The notes under the pieces: model-generated
What the model was told of the DNA's origin: nothing
Databases searched by the model: none
Seen by the model: the letters and a program-made list of their open reading frames with translations, nothing else
DNA from: Gluconobacter kanchanaburiensis NBRC 103587
GTDB taxonomy: Bacteria > Pseudomonadota > Alphaproteobacteria > Acetobacterales > Acetobacteraceae
Assembly (NCBI RefSeq): GCF_007988905.1
Contig: NZ_BJVA01000018.1
Location: 1-55,114, forward strand
Reading direction: 5' to 3'
DNA: 55,114 bases
Part shown: piece by piece, positions 20,221 to 28,407 of the stretch
Position numbering within the stretch: the first letter of the stretch is position 1
Layout: each line of letters begins with the position of its first letter
Program-made: the position numbers and the translations under genes

Positions 20221-21360
20221 TCAGAGCGGCTGGGCCGCACCATCCTTCCAGACATGGGTGCAGCGCAGATGACGCGCCTGAGCGAACTCGTCTTCGTCGT
20301 GAGACAAGGCGGACACCGTGGCGTAACCGGCCTTGTGCAGGCCGGAGAGACTAGATGCCTCCAGATTAACAGGCACATAACAGCGCGGGCGCGACGCAGA
20401 GATCGGGGCGGCACGCAAAAGGGCTTGCGGGCGGAGCGTCAAGCCACAGGCAGGCTCCTGCCCTGCCAGATAACGTCCACCACGTCCCAGTTCCTCACGC
20501 GAGCTGGTCGAAAATACCGTCACGCAGAGGCCGGTATGATAACGCCAGCCCCGGAAATCGACGGGATCAATGGTCAGCCGCAAATCCGGACTGCGCTCTC
20601 GGATCGCAGCCACGGAGGCCGCAAGACGTTCAAAATGTCCGGCAATGTCCTTGGGGTAATCAAGTTCCGCCAACAGATCCAGTGCACGGTCGGCAGGACC
20701 GGCAGCACGGAGCATAACAGCCAGCATTCCGGCAATCGGACCACCCAGTTCCGCCACGGCGCTTGCATCCTTGCGGTCCAGCGCATACAACAAGGGTTCG
20801 CGGTCGGCTTCGGGAATGACGCCTTCAATCAGTCCCAGCGCCAGAGCGGGCATGGACAGATCGAACGACACCCCCTCGATTCCGAGCTCTGCAAGCGCCT
20901 TTGCACCGAGCGCAATGACTTCAGCATCAGCCTGAGCACTGTCGGGGCCGATCAGTTCGATCCCTGCCTGCGAGACCTGACGGTCGGCTTCACGTCCGGG
21001 CGTGCCGACCACGATGCAGCTTCCCGAATAGGACAGGCGCAGAGGACGGGGGGCGTCCTGGAGACGAATGCTTGCGATCCGGGCGATCTGCGTCGTCATA
21101 TCCGGACGCAGAGCCATCATACGATGCGAGTTCGGGTCCATGAGGCGGAAGGTCTGTGGCGCAAGGGATTCGCCCGCGCCACCCAGCAGGGACGTTTCAA
21201 ACTCCAGCAGTGGCGGACGCACCCGCTGATAGCCATGACGGGAAAAGGCTTCCATAACGCTGGCAATGCCGCGGGCTTCGGCTTCGGCTTCCCCGGGAAG
21301 CAGATCGGCAAAGCCAGAAGGCAGCAGAGCAGCGCTTGGCACTTCAGAATACAGGCTCAT
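20221..21360 (-). CDS. hisZ: ATP phosphoribosyltransferase regulatory subunit HisZ
   Basis: HisZ is a catalytically inactive paralogue of histidyl-tRNA synthetase that activates and mediates feedback control of the short HisG, the first enzyme of histidine synthesis. The 379-residue product keeps the class II synthetase-like blocks (LLPSGFADLLPGEA, RPDMTTQIARIA, FRGWRYHTG) but lacks the anticodon-binding domain. Its presence implies that the organism uses the short HisG form, encoded elsewhere. It overlaps the serC stop as ATGA. Confidence 0.93.
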   Translation of the reverse strand: MSLYSEVPSAALLPSGFADLLPGEAEAEARGIASVMEAFSRHGYQRVRPPLLEFETSLLGGAGESLAPQTFRLMDPNSHRMMALRPDMTTQIARIASIRLQDAPRPLRLSYSGSCIVVGTPGREADRQVSQAGIELIGPDSAQADAEVIALGAKALAELGIEGVSFDLSMPALALGLIEGVIPEADREPLLYALDRKDASAVAELGGPIAGMLAVMLRAAGPADRALDLLAELDYPKDIAGHFERLAASVAAIRERSPDLRLTIDPVDFRGWRYHTGLCVTVFSTSSREELGRGGRYLAGQEPACGLTLRPQALLRAAPISASRPRCYVPVNLEASSLSGLHKAGYATVSALSHDEDEFAQARHLRCTHVWKDGAAQPL

Positions 21361-22514
21361 GCTGAAAATACCGCACGCGTCTGTTCATGGGCCCAGTCCA
21401 GCCAGGGCAACAGCGCTTCAATATCTGCCGTCTCGACCGTCGCGCCCCCCCAGATCCGCAGACCGGCCGGCGCATCGCGATAGGCGGCCAGATCGTAACC
21501 CGCCCCCTCCTCAGCAACGAGGCCAGTCAGATGCTTGACCGCTTTGCCCTTTGCGTCGTCAGACAGGCGCTCAAACCATGGCGCCGTAATTTTCAGACAG
21601 ATCGACGTACTGGACCGGGTCTCTTCCCGTACCGAAAGAAACGACACCCAGTCCGCCGTCTCGATCCATTTCGTGACGACCGCCAGATTCTGCTGCGAGC
21701 GTGCCTTGAGAGCGGGTAGCCCTCCGATCTGCTCGGCCCAGCGCAGACCATCCAGCGCATCCTCGACGCAGAGCATGGACGGCGTGTTGATCGTATCGCC
21801 TTCGAAAATGGCTTCGATCAGACCCTTTTTATTGGCCAGACGGAAGATCTTGGGGAGCGGACGCGGGGATGGTTGCGCCAGACGGGCAGCCGCACGGGGG
21901 CTCAGCGCCACCATGCCATGCGCGGCCTCCCCTCCCAGCGCCTTCTGCCAGGACCACGTCACGATATCGAGCCGGTCCCACGGCAGATCCATCGCAAACG
22001 CCGCAGACGTGGCGTCACAAATGACCAGACCTTCGTGTTCAACAGGAATGGCGCTGGCATCAGGGATGCAGACACCCGACGTCGTACCGTTCCACGTCAG
22101 GACGACATCACGGCTCCAGTCCACTTCCTTCAGGTCTGGCAACTCACCATAAGGCGCCTCCAGAACGCGAAGGTCTTCGATTTTCAAAACGTCATGCAGA
22201 TCCTGAGCCCAGGTTCCGGAGAAGCTCTCAAAGGACAGGACGTCGATACCGCGCTCACCGGCGAGGGCCCACAGGATCATTTCCACGGCTCCGGTATCAG
22301 AAGCCGGAACAATTCCAACGCGCCAATCCGCCGGAATACCGAGCAGGTCTCTAGAGCGGGTAATGACCTCTTTAAGGCGCACACGACCTTCCGGCGCACG
22401 ATGCGAACGGCCCAACAGAGCCTGGTCCAGGCCGGACAGGGACCAACCGGGGCGCTTGGCGCAGGGACCTGAGGAAAAGAACGGGCGGGAGGGTCTGACA
22501 GTCGGCTTGGACAT
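21357..22514 (-). CDS. serC: Phosphoserine aminotransferase
   Basis: SerC transfers the amino group of glutamate to 3-phosphohydroxypyruvate in serine synthesis, using pyridoxal phosphate. The 385-residue protein has the alphaproteobacterial SerC form, with an N-terminal SSGPCAKRPGW block and the PLP-binding Lys191 in SWQKALGGE. It is the first gene of a likely operon with hisZ and purA. serA, the preceding pathway step, is not in the window. Confidence 0.95.
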   Translation of the reverse strand: MSKPTVRPSRPFFSSGPCAKRPGWSLSGLDQALLGRSHRAPEGRVRLKEVITRSRDLLGIPADWRVGIVPASDTGAVEMILWALAGERGIDVLSFESFSGTWAQDLHDVLKIEDLRVLEAPYGELPDLKEVDWSRDVVLTWNGTTSGVCIPDASAIPVEHEGLVICDATSAAFAMDLPWDRLDIVTWSWQKALGGEAAHGMVALSPRAAARLAQPSPRPLPKIFRLANKKGLIEAIFEGDTINTPSMLCVEDALDGLRWAEQIGGLPALKARSQQNLAVVTKWIETADWVSFLSVREETRSSTSICLKITAPWFERLSDDAKGKAVKHLTGLVAEEGAGYDLAAYRDAPAGLRIWGGATVETADIEALLPWLDWAHEQTRAVFSA

Positions 22515-22568
22515 GCTCGTTCCGGGCTGATCGGTCCTGAGGCCATTCCGGCAGGAAATGACCGCTCA

Positions 22569-22652
22569 TGGTGCGAGAGAGGGGACTCGAACCCCTATGC
22601 CTTTCGGCGGTCGATTTTGAGCCGACTGCGTCTACCGTTCCGCCACTCTCGC
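22569..22652 (-). tRNA. tRNA-Leu (anticodon CAA)
   Basis: The minus strand folds into a class II tRNA: a seven-base acceptor stem GCGAGAG/CTCTCGC, a D arm, an anticodon stem GTCGG/TCGAC with loop CTCAAAA, a long variable arm, a T arm with GGTTCGAGTCC, discriminator A and encoded CCA (22571-22569). The anticodon CAA reads leucine UUG codons. Confidence 0.97.
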
Positions 22653-22712
22653 GCGGGCGGTCCGCACCCTACTGCATTCCTCACGAAAGGACCAGAGTGC
22701 AAAATGAGACCT

Positions 22713-23612
22713 TTAAAGCCCCAGCATCAGAAGCAGGTTCTGGATGGCGGCCCCCGAAGCCCCCTTGCCCAGGTTGTCCAGACGCGCGGTCAGGACAGCC
22801 TGCGCGCCATTATGATGGACACGCAGTTCCATGTCGTCGGTATTGGCCAACGTGTCAGCCACGAGCTGTGTTTCGGCGGGGACAACGCGCACATGGTCAC
22901 ATCCTGCATAGGCGTCCTGCAGCACGGCTTCGATCTCGGCTGCCGAAGGCTGGCCCGGCAGATCGTTCAGGTGCAGCGGGATCGACACGATCATACCCTG
23001 CGGGAAATGCCCGACCGACGGCACAAACAGCGGCTGACGCGTGAGGCCAGAATAGTGCCGGATTTCGGGCAGATGCTTGTGCTTGAGGTTCAACCCATAC
23101 AGGAAGAAAGCCGGCCCACCGTTCCTTTCATGCTCTTCGATCGCAACCCGCCCTGCCCCGCTATAGCCGGAGACGGCATTGATCGAGACAGGATGATCGG
23201 CAGGAAGCAGACCCGCTCGAACCAGCGGCCGCATCAAGGCAATCGCACCCGTCGGATAACAGCCGGGATTGGCAACGAAACGCGCATCCTTGATGGCATC
23301 AGCCTGTGCTTTATCCATTTCGGGGAAGCCATAGGCCCAGCCATCCGCAATACGGTGCGCCGTACTCGCGTCCAGAATCCGGACATCCAGCCCTTCGGCC
23401 AGCGCCACCGTTTCCCGAGCGGCATCATCGGGCAGGCACAGAATGGCGACATCCGCCTGCTCAAGCATGGAGCGACGGGCAGCCGTATCCTTGCGCAATG
23501 CCGGATCGATGGACAGGATTTCCAGACCGTAAGAGGCCGGAAGGGCTTCGATCCGCTGGCGGATGCCCAGACCCGTCGTGCCTGCTTCCCCATCAATGAA
23601 AATGCGTGCCAT
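22713..23612 (-). CDS. argC: N-acetyl-gamma-glutamyl-phosphate reductase (type 2)
   Basis: ArgC reduces N-acetyl-glutamyl phosphate with NADPH in arginine synthesis. The 299-residue length and the GEAGTTG nucleotide-binding start identify the short type 2 form. The catalytic Cys118 is in NPGCYPTGA, and GYSGAG and HxHLPEI blocks are present. It lies alone between tRNA-Leu and the divergent mazG. Confidence 0.95.
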   Translation of the reverse strand: MARIFIDGEAGTTGLGIRQRIEALPASYGLEILSIDPALRKDTAARRSMLEQADVAILCLPDDAARETVALAEGLDVRILDASTAHRIADGWAYGFPEMDKAQADAIKDARFVANPGCYPTGAIALMRPLVRAGLLPADHPVSINAVSGYSGAGRVAIEEHERNGGPAFFLYGLNLKHKHLPEIRHYSGLTRQPLFVPSVGHFPQGMIVSIPLHLNDLPGQPSAAEIEAVLQDAYAGCDHVRVVPAETQLVADTLANTDDMELRVHHNGAQAVLTARLDNLGKGASGAAIQNLLLMLGL

Positions 23613-23786
23613 ACGCCATCTACCCTGTCTGCAAATCCGTTTCGCCCCGGCAGATGCCTGAAACGTCCGGCAGTCGTTTTACGTCGGGAATGTCATGCTG
23701 TCACCCGCTGGCACCCTTTGCGACGCTTTCATCCATAAAGCCACACGGGTATGAATCCTGCAGCACGATAACAGCAGGATGTTTCC

Positions 23787-24569
23787 ATGACACACCCCTC
23801 CCCCCGGCAGATCGACCGCCTGCTGGACGTCATGAAGCGCCTGCGTGACCCGCTAAGCGGCTGCCCCTGGGATGTGGAACAGACCCCGGCGACGATCGCT
23901 CCCTTCGCGATTGAAGAAGCCTATGAAGTCATGGACGCTATCGCCCGTGACGACCGCGAGGCCATTCCCGACGAACTGGGGGACCTGCTGCTTCAGGTCG
24001 TCTTTCAGGCCCAGATGGCACAGGAAGCTGGTCTCTTCGATTTCGAGACCGTGGCAGGACTGATCGCCGACAAGCTCGTGCGCCGTCACCCGCATGTTTT
24101 CGGCGATGCTGCCCTGGATGACGACTCCTGGGAGCAGGAAAAAGACGCCGAGCGTCAGCGCAAGGCCGAATATGGCGCACTGGCCGGTGTTGCCCTTCCG
24201 CTCCCCGCCCTGATGCGCGCCGCAAAACTGAGCCGCCGCGCCGCTCGCGTGGGGTTCGACTGGGACGACCCCACAGGCATTCTCGACAAAGTCCATGAAG
24301 AGATCGACGAACTGAAAGCCGAACTCGGCGGAGACCGGGATCGCATCGAAGACGAACTGGGCGACGTCCTGTTCACCGTGGCAAGTCTAGCCCGCAAACT
24401 GAATATCGATCCCGAAGCAGCCCTGCGCCGGAGCAATGCCAAATTCACCCGCCGCTTCGAAGCGATGGAAACCATGCTCGCGCGCAAGGGGCAGACCATG
24501 GCCGAGCAGGACCTGCCGACCATGGAAGCACTCTGGCAAGAGGCGAAGACACTTCCTGGCATGAAATGA
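23787..24569 (+). CDS. mazG: Nucleoside triphosphate pyrophosphohydrolase MazG
   Basis: MazG hydrolyses NTPs and dNTPs to monophosphates and pyrophosphate, cleaning the nucleotide pool or lowering ppGpp-linked stress. The 260-residue product has two MazG domains. The metal-binding EExxE and ExxD pattern shows in the first (IEEAYEVMDAI and DELGDLLLQVVFQ) and again in the second (HEEIDELKAEL and DELGDVLFTVASL). An AGGA lies about eight bases before the ATG. It is monocistronic and divergent from argC. Confidence 0.94.
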   Translation: MTHPSPRQIDRLLDVMKRLRDPLSGCPWDVEQTPATIAPFAIEEAYEVMDAIARDDREAIPDELGDLLLQVVFQAQMAQEAGLFDFETVAGLIADKLVRRHPHVFGDAALDDDSWEQEKDAERQRKAEYGALAGVALPLPALMRAAKLSRRAARVGFDWDDPTGILDKVHEEIDELKAELGGDRDRIEDELGDVLFTVASLARKLNIDPEAALRRSNAKFTRRFEAMETMLARKGQTMAEQDLPTMEALWQEAKTLPGMK

Positions 24570-24621
24570 CGCCTTGATTACAGATCATACCTTCATTGCG
24601 ATTGAAACTGCTGCGAATACC

Positions 24622-24653
24622 GTAACCGCATACACTCCGTATCACTCGGTTAC
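24622..24653. repeat. Inverted repeat upstream of the serine-rich gene
   Basis: GTAACCG (24622-24628) and CGGTTAC (24647-24653) form a perfect seven-base inverted repeat with an 18-base spacer, 75 bases before the next start codon. The wide spacing suits a protein-binding site better than a terminator. Confidence 0.35.
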
Positions 24654-24727
24654 AGGAGTCCTTATCCTTTCTTAACCTTCTGATCCGAAACTGGTCTTCG
24701 TGTCTTCCCAACGGAGTCTTTTTCATT

Positions 24728-24991
24728 ATGACAGGCATTTCTTCCATCGGCTCTTCGGCCATGAGCAGCCTTTACAGCGCGAGCAGCGCGTCGTCTTCCA
24801 GCGCATCCTCATCCTCCAGCAGCAGCTCCTCCACTCAGGAAACTACGACAACGAAACTGAATGCCGACGGCTCCACGACGACCATCGTCGAGGACGCCCA
24901 AGGCAACATCATTTCCGAAACGACCTCTGGGGGATCTTCCAACTCCGGTTCCAGCAGCAATACGAGCCATCTGCTCAGCGTTTCGGCCTGA
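24728..24991 (+). CDS. Serine-rich small protein, family unknown
   Basis: The 87-residue protein is not recognised. About a third of it is serine, including a run between residues 20 and 35, followed by an NADGSTTTIVEDAQGNI segment that reads like a short beta repeat, then a Ser/Gly/Asn tail. No signal peptide or membrane helix is seen. Serine codons in the run mix AGC and TCN, so the run is not a simple DNA repeat. It has its own upstream region and ends at a strong terminator, which supports a real gene. GGAG lies about 11 bases before the ATG. Confidence 0.6.
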   Translation: MTGISSIGSSAMSSLYSASSASSSSASSSSSSSSSTQETTTTKLNADGSTTTIVEDAQGNIISETTSGGSSNSGSSSNTSHLLSVSA

Positions 24992-25017
24992 AACGCACAC
25001 CTGCTACACAAAAAGAT

Positions 25018-25045
25018 ACGTCAGGCCCGCGGGTCTGACGTTTTC
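25018..25045 (+). terminator. Rho-independent terminator after the serine-rich gene
   Basis: ACGTCAG (25018-25024) pairs with CTGACGT (25035-25041), extended inward by GC pairs, and is followed by TTTTC. It separates the serine-rich gene from queA, whose start is 32 bases further on. Confidence 0.85.
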
Positions 25046-25076
25046 ATGCGGGCCGAACCTGCTAGAGAACGTTCCC

Positions 25077-26120
25077 ATGACGGACGATCTCGCCCCCTTC
25101 GATTTCGAACTCCCCCGCGATCACATCGCGACGGAGCCTGCACGCCCGCGTGACAGCGCAACGCTGCTGCATGTCCGGCCTGGTCTGGCGCCTGATCCGC
25201 ATATAATCCGCGAATTGCCGGATTTCCTGCGTGAAGGGGATCTGCTGATTGCCAACAATACGGCCGTTATCCGCGCCCAGCTTGCCGCTACGCGTGGCGA
25301 GGCAAAAATCGGCCTGACGCTTGATCGTATTCTGGCGGACGGAAGCTGGCACGCCCTGGCACGCAATTCCCGCAAGCTGAAGCCGCAGGACATCCTCCAT
25401 TTCGGCGACGATCCCGTCACGGCGACCGTTGTGGAAAACGAAGGCGACGGCGCGGTCAGCATCCGCTTCTCGGTGGAGGGAGACGATTTCGACGCGTTCC
25501 TCGAACGGGTCGGCGCGCTGGCCCTGCCTCCTTATATTGAGCGCCCTTTCGGCCCGACGAAACAGGACGATACGGATTACCACACCATTTTCTCGCAGTA
25601 CCGGGGGGCGGTCGCGGCCCCCACGGCGGGCCTGCATTTCACGTCTGAAGTGCTCGCAGCACTGGACGCAAAAGGCATCCAGCGCCGGACCCTGACGCTG
25701 CATGTCGGCGCGGGGACGTTCCTGCCCGTCCGCTCCACCATTGCCGAGCATAAGATGCACGCGGAATGGGGTGAGATCGACGCCGAAACCGCCGCCGCCA
25801 TCAACGAGACCCGCGCCCGTGGCGGTCGGATCGTCGCCGTCGGCACCACGTCCCTGCGGCTGCTGGAAAGCGCGGCCCGCGAAGACGGAACCGTGGCCCC
25901 ATGGCGTGGCGAAACCTCCATTTTCATCAAGCCCGGATATCGCTTCAAGGCGGTGGATGTGCTGATGACCAATTTCCATCTGCCGCGTTCGACGCTGTTC
26001 ATGCTCGTCTGCGCGTTCAGCGGCACCGAGACCATGCGTGAGGCCTATGCCTACGCCATCGCCAACGGATTGCGGTTCTATTCGTATGGCGATGCCTGCC
26101 TGCTGGAGCGCGCACCATGA
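25077..26120 (+). CDS. queA: S-adenosylmethionine:tRNA ribosyltransferase-isomerase
   Basis: QueA moves the ribosyl part of SAM to preQ1 at position 34 of tRNA, giving epoxyqueuosine. The 347-residue product has the family start [19 protein letters not shown], the [20 protein letters not shown] block, TLHVGAGTF and NFHLPRSTL. The ATG at 25077 is chosen because the frame upstream crosses the terminator and has no family similarity. It overlaps tgt by ATGA. Confidence 0.96.
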   Translation: MTDDLAPFDFELPRDHIATEPARPRDSATLLHVRPGLAPDPHIIRELPDFLREGDLLIANNTAVIRAQLAATRGEAKIGLTLDRILADGSWHALARNSRKLKPQDILHFGDDPVTATVVENEGDGAVSIRFSVEGDDFDAFLERVGALALPPYIERPFGPTKQDDTDYHTIFSQYRGAVAAPTAGLHFTSEVLAALDAKGIQRRTLTLHVGAGTFLPVRSTIAEHKMHAEWGEIDAETAAAINETRARGGRIVAVGTTSLRLLESAAREDGTVAPWRGETSIFIKPGYRFKAVDVLMTNFHLPRSTLFMLVCAFSGTETMREAYAYAIANGLRFYSYGDACLLERAP

Positions 26121-27295
26121 GCGATCATAAAACCGATCACGCCACCAAAATGACCTGGGTGCCTGAGGCGACCTGCGGCATGGCGCGCGCGGGCCATCTG
26201 CACACCCGCCACGGTACAGTCCCGACCCCGACCTTCATGCCGGTCGGCACCGTCGGCACGGTCAAGGGCATGACGATGGACGCTGTACGCTCTACGGGTG
26301 CAGGCATTGTTCTGGGCAACACCTATCATCTCATGCTGCGCCCCACGGCGGACCGTGTGCAGAAGCTGGGCGGCCTGCACAGAATGATGGACTGGCCCGG
26401 CCCGATCCTGACCGATTCCGGCGGATTTCAGGTCATGTCACTCGGCGCGCTGCGCAAGCTTGACGAAGACGGCGTGACGTTCCGTTCGCATATCGACGGC
26501 AGCAAGCACCGCCTGACACCGGAAATCTCGACCGAAATCCAGTTCAAGCTCGATGCGACCATCACCATGGCGTTCGACGAATGTCCAGCCCTGCCCGCCA
26601 CGCCCGAAGCCCTGCGGAAATCCATGGAAATGTCCATGCGCTGGGCCGCCCGCTCCCGCGAGGCTTTCGTAGCGCGTGAGGGATATGGTCAGTTCGGCAT
26701 CGTGCAGGGCGGCACCGAGCGGGACTTACGCGAATATTCCATCAAGGCCCTGACCGAGATCGGCTTTGAAGGCTATGCGATCGGCGGTCTGGCCGTGGGG
26801 GAAGGTCAGGAACTGATGTTCTCGACGCTGGACTTCACCACGCCAATGCTGCCGCAGGACAAAGCGCGATATCTGATGGGCGTCGGCACGCCGGACGATC
26901 TTCTGGGCGCGGTCATGCGCGGCGTGGATATGTTCGACTGCGTGATGCCCTCGCGCGCGGGTCGCACGGCCCGCGCCTATACCGAGCGCGGCGCCATCAA
27001 TTTGCGCAATGCCCGTTTCGCCGAAGACACGCGCACGCTGACGCCGCATGACGATACACCCGTCGCTGGCCGCTACAGCCGTGCCTATCTGCATCATCTG
27101 TTCCGTGCCAACGAAATGCTCGGCCCGATGCTGCTGACATGGCACAATCTGGCCTATTACCAGCGCCTGATGCGCCAGATCCGCGCCGCCATCGTGGACG
27201 GCACGCTTAATGCTCTGGCCATAAAACTGCGCGAAGACTGGGCCAAGGGCGACTGGACCGAAGACGAATGGCCGATGCCGGATCTGACCCTGTAA
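26117..27295 (+). CDS. tgt: tRNA-guanine transglycosylase lacking the zinc cysteines
   Basis: Tgt swaps guanine 34 for preQ1 in tRNAs for Asp, Asn, His and Tyr. The 392-residue product keeps the catalytic general base Asp100 in [10 protein letters not shown] and the nucleophile Asp274 in [11 protein letters not shown], plus GIVQGG. The zinc site is changed: where E. coli has C302, C304 and C307, this protein has Asp312, Thr314 and Ala317 in [20 protein letters not shown], while the histidine ligand (His343) is kept. The surrounding sequence aligns without gaps, so this is substitution and not a frameshift. The gene lies directly after queA, which argues that it still works in the queuosine pathway. 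Confidence 0.93.
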   Translation: MSDHKTDHATKMTWVPEATCGMARAGHLHTRHGTVPTPTFMPVGTVGTVKGMTMDAVRSTGAGIVLGNTYHLMLRPTADRVQKLGGLHRMMDWPGPILTDSGGFQVMSLGALRKLDEDGVTFRSHIDGSKHRLTPEISTEIQFKLDATITMAFDECPALPATPEALRKSMEMSMRWAARSREAFVAREGYGQFGIVQGGTERDLREYSIKALTEIGFEGYAIGGLAVGEGQELMFSTLDFTTPMLPQDKARYLMGVGTPDDLLGAVMRGVDMFDCVMPSRAGRTARAYTERGAINLRNARFAEDTRTLTPHDDTPVAGRYSRAYLHHLFRANEMLGPMLLTWHNLAYYQRLMRQIRAAIVDGTLNALAIKLREDWAKGDWTEDEWPMPDLTL

Positions 27296-27318
27296 TCCGG
27301 GGCGTTGCCCCGGACTCA

Positions 27319-28407
27319 TTACGGCGCTGACGACTGCACTAAAGGCAGGGCCTTGCCATATCGGTCCCAGTGCGTCGCCAGTTCCTTCACGACGACGCTC
27401 CCAACCGTATAAGCCGCATCCACCGAGGCCTGAAAACCCGAAAAACCCGTCTCATGCGCTTCATCCGACAGAAGCTGCGCCGCACTCTGCCCCGGCGGAG
27501 GCATGTCGAAGTTGCTGGCCGTCCGCAGGATCAGCGCGCGCTTCGGATCAACGCGCCCAGCCTTGCCCTGAAGCGCCAGAGCCTGACAGAACGCGACGTC
27601 TTCTTCCGCCGTCGTGGCCATCACACCCTGTCCATCCGTCCAGTATTTCACCCAGCGTTCGGCCCACTGGTTCATTTTCGCACCGACCCAGAACGTTTCG
27701 CCCGAAATCGTGTCGCCAAGCTGCACGGAAGGGGGCTTCTGGGCGGGAGCAAAACCGGTGTAACGCAGGCGCGATGCTTTCAAACCATCATTATCGGGAA
27801 GGGCGATGTCCTTCGTCAGCCCATAGGCCCACTGCACGAGGGCCGGGTCGAGCGTGTATTCCATGTCTCCCATGCCGGAATGCAGCGCAGGACGCGGCTT
27901 TTCATCCGGAGTGCTGCCCTGCACAGGCGTAAATCCGTCCGGCCAGGAGGCGGGAATTTCGCGTGGGTCCACCAGATGGGACAGACCGCCATTGATAACA
28001 CGCGGTGCCCAGACGGCCGAACCGATGGTGCCGAAATTGGGATCAATTCCGCCAATCCCTGCCAGCACGAAATAGGCATGGCGTAGATCGAACCGCGGAT
28101 CAAGCACGAGAGCCGTGATGGCCGAGGCCATGTGTTCCGGTCCCTCGCCGCTTGCGATGCCCAGAACATGCAGGTCCGGATTATAGTGCATCACGTCATG
28201 ATCGGTGCCGGGGGCCGGGATCGTCTGCTGCAAGGGCAGTTTTTCGATCCAGTTCTGGTATTCACCCGCCGTATCCCCTGTGTCCTTGCCGATCTCGAAA
28301 GTCGTGACGACGACGACGCGAACGGGGATCGGGGCATGGGCCAACGCCATACCAGACGCATAGAGGGACAGGAGCGCAGCCCCAAAAACGGTTGAGACAG
28401 ATTTCAC
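27319..28407 (-). CDS. Exported purine nucleoside permease (NUP) family protein
   Basis: The 362-residue product has a signal peptide ending at about ALA-H and a NUP-family (PF06516) body: VRVVVVTTFEIGKDTGDTAGE at the start, GEGPEHMASAITAL, GIGGIDPN, and TASNFDMPPPGQSA near the end. The family is named for nucleoside uptake, but it has no membrane helices and resembles the nucleoside phosphorylase fold, so a periplasmic nucleoside-binding or cleaving role is as likely. Its start overlaps the stop of the upstream deaminase gene as ATGA. Confidence 0.85.
   Translation of the reverse strand: MKSVSTVFGAALLSLYASGMALAHAPIPVRVVVVTTFEIGKDTGDTAGEYQNWIEKLPLQQTIPAPGTDHDVMHYNPDLHVLGIASGEGPEHMASAITALVLDPRFDLRHAYFVLAGIGGIDPNFGTIGSAVWAPRVINGGLSHLVDPREIPASWPDGFTPVQGSTPDEKPRPALHSGMGDMEYTLDPALVQWAYGLTKDIALPDNDGLKASRLRYTGFAPAQKPPSVQLGDTISGETFWVGAKMNQWAERWVKYWTDGQGVMATTAEEDVAFCQALALQGKAGRVDPKRALILRTASNFDMPPPGQSAAQLLSDEAHETGFSGFQASVDAAYTVGSVVVKELATHWDRYGKALPLVQSSAP

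Noticed and set aside
22617-23738. 373-codon open frame opposite argC, running through tRNA-Leu
   Set aside because: It crosses a tRNA gene and is antisense to argC.
26117-27295. Frameshift as the cause of the missing Tgt zinc cysteines
   Set aside because: Sequence on both sides aligns to the family with no gap and keeps the histidine ligand at the right distance.
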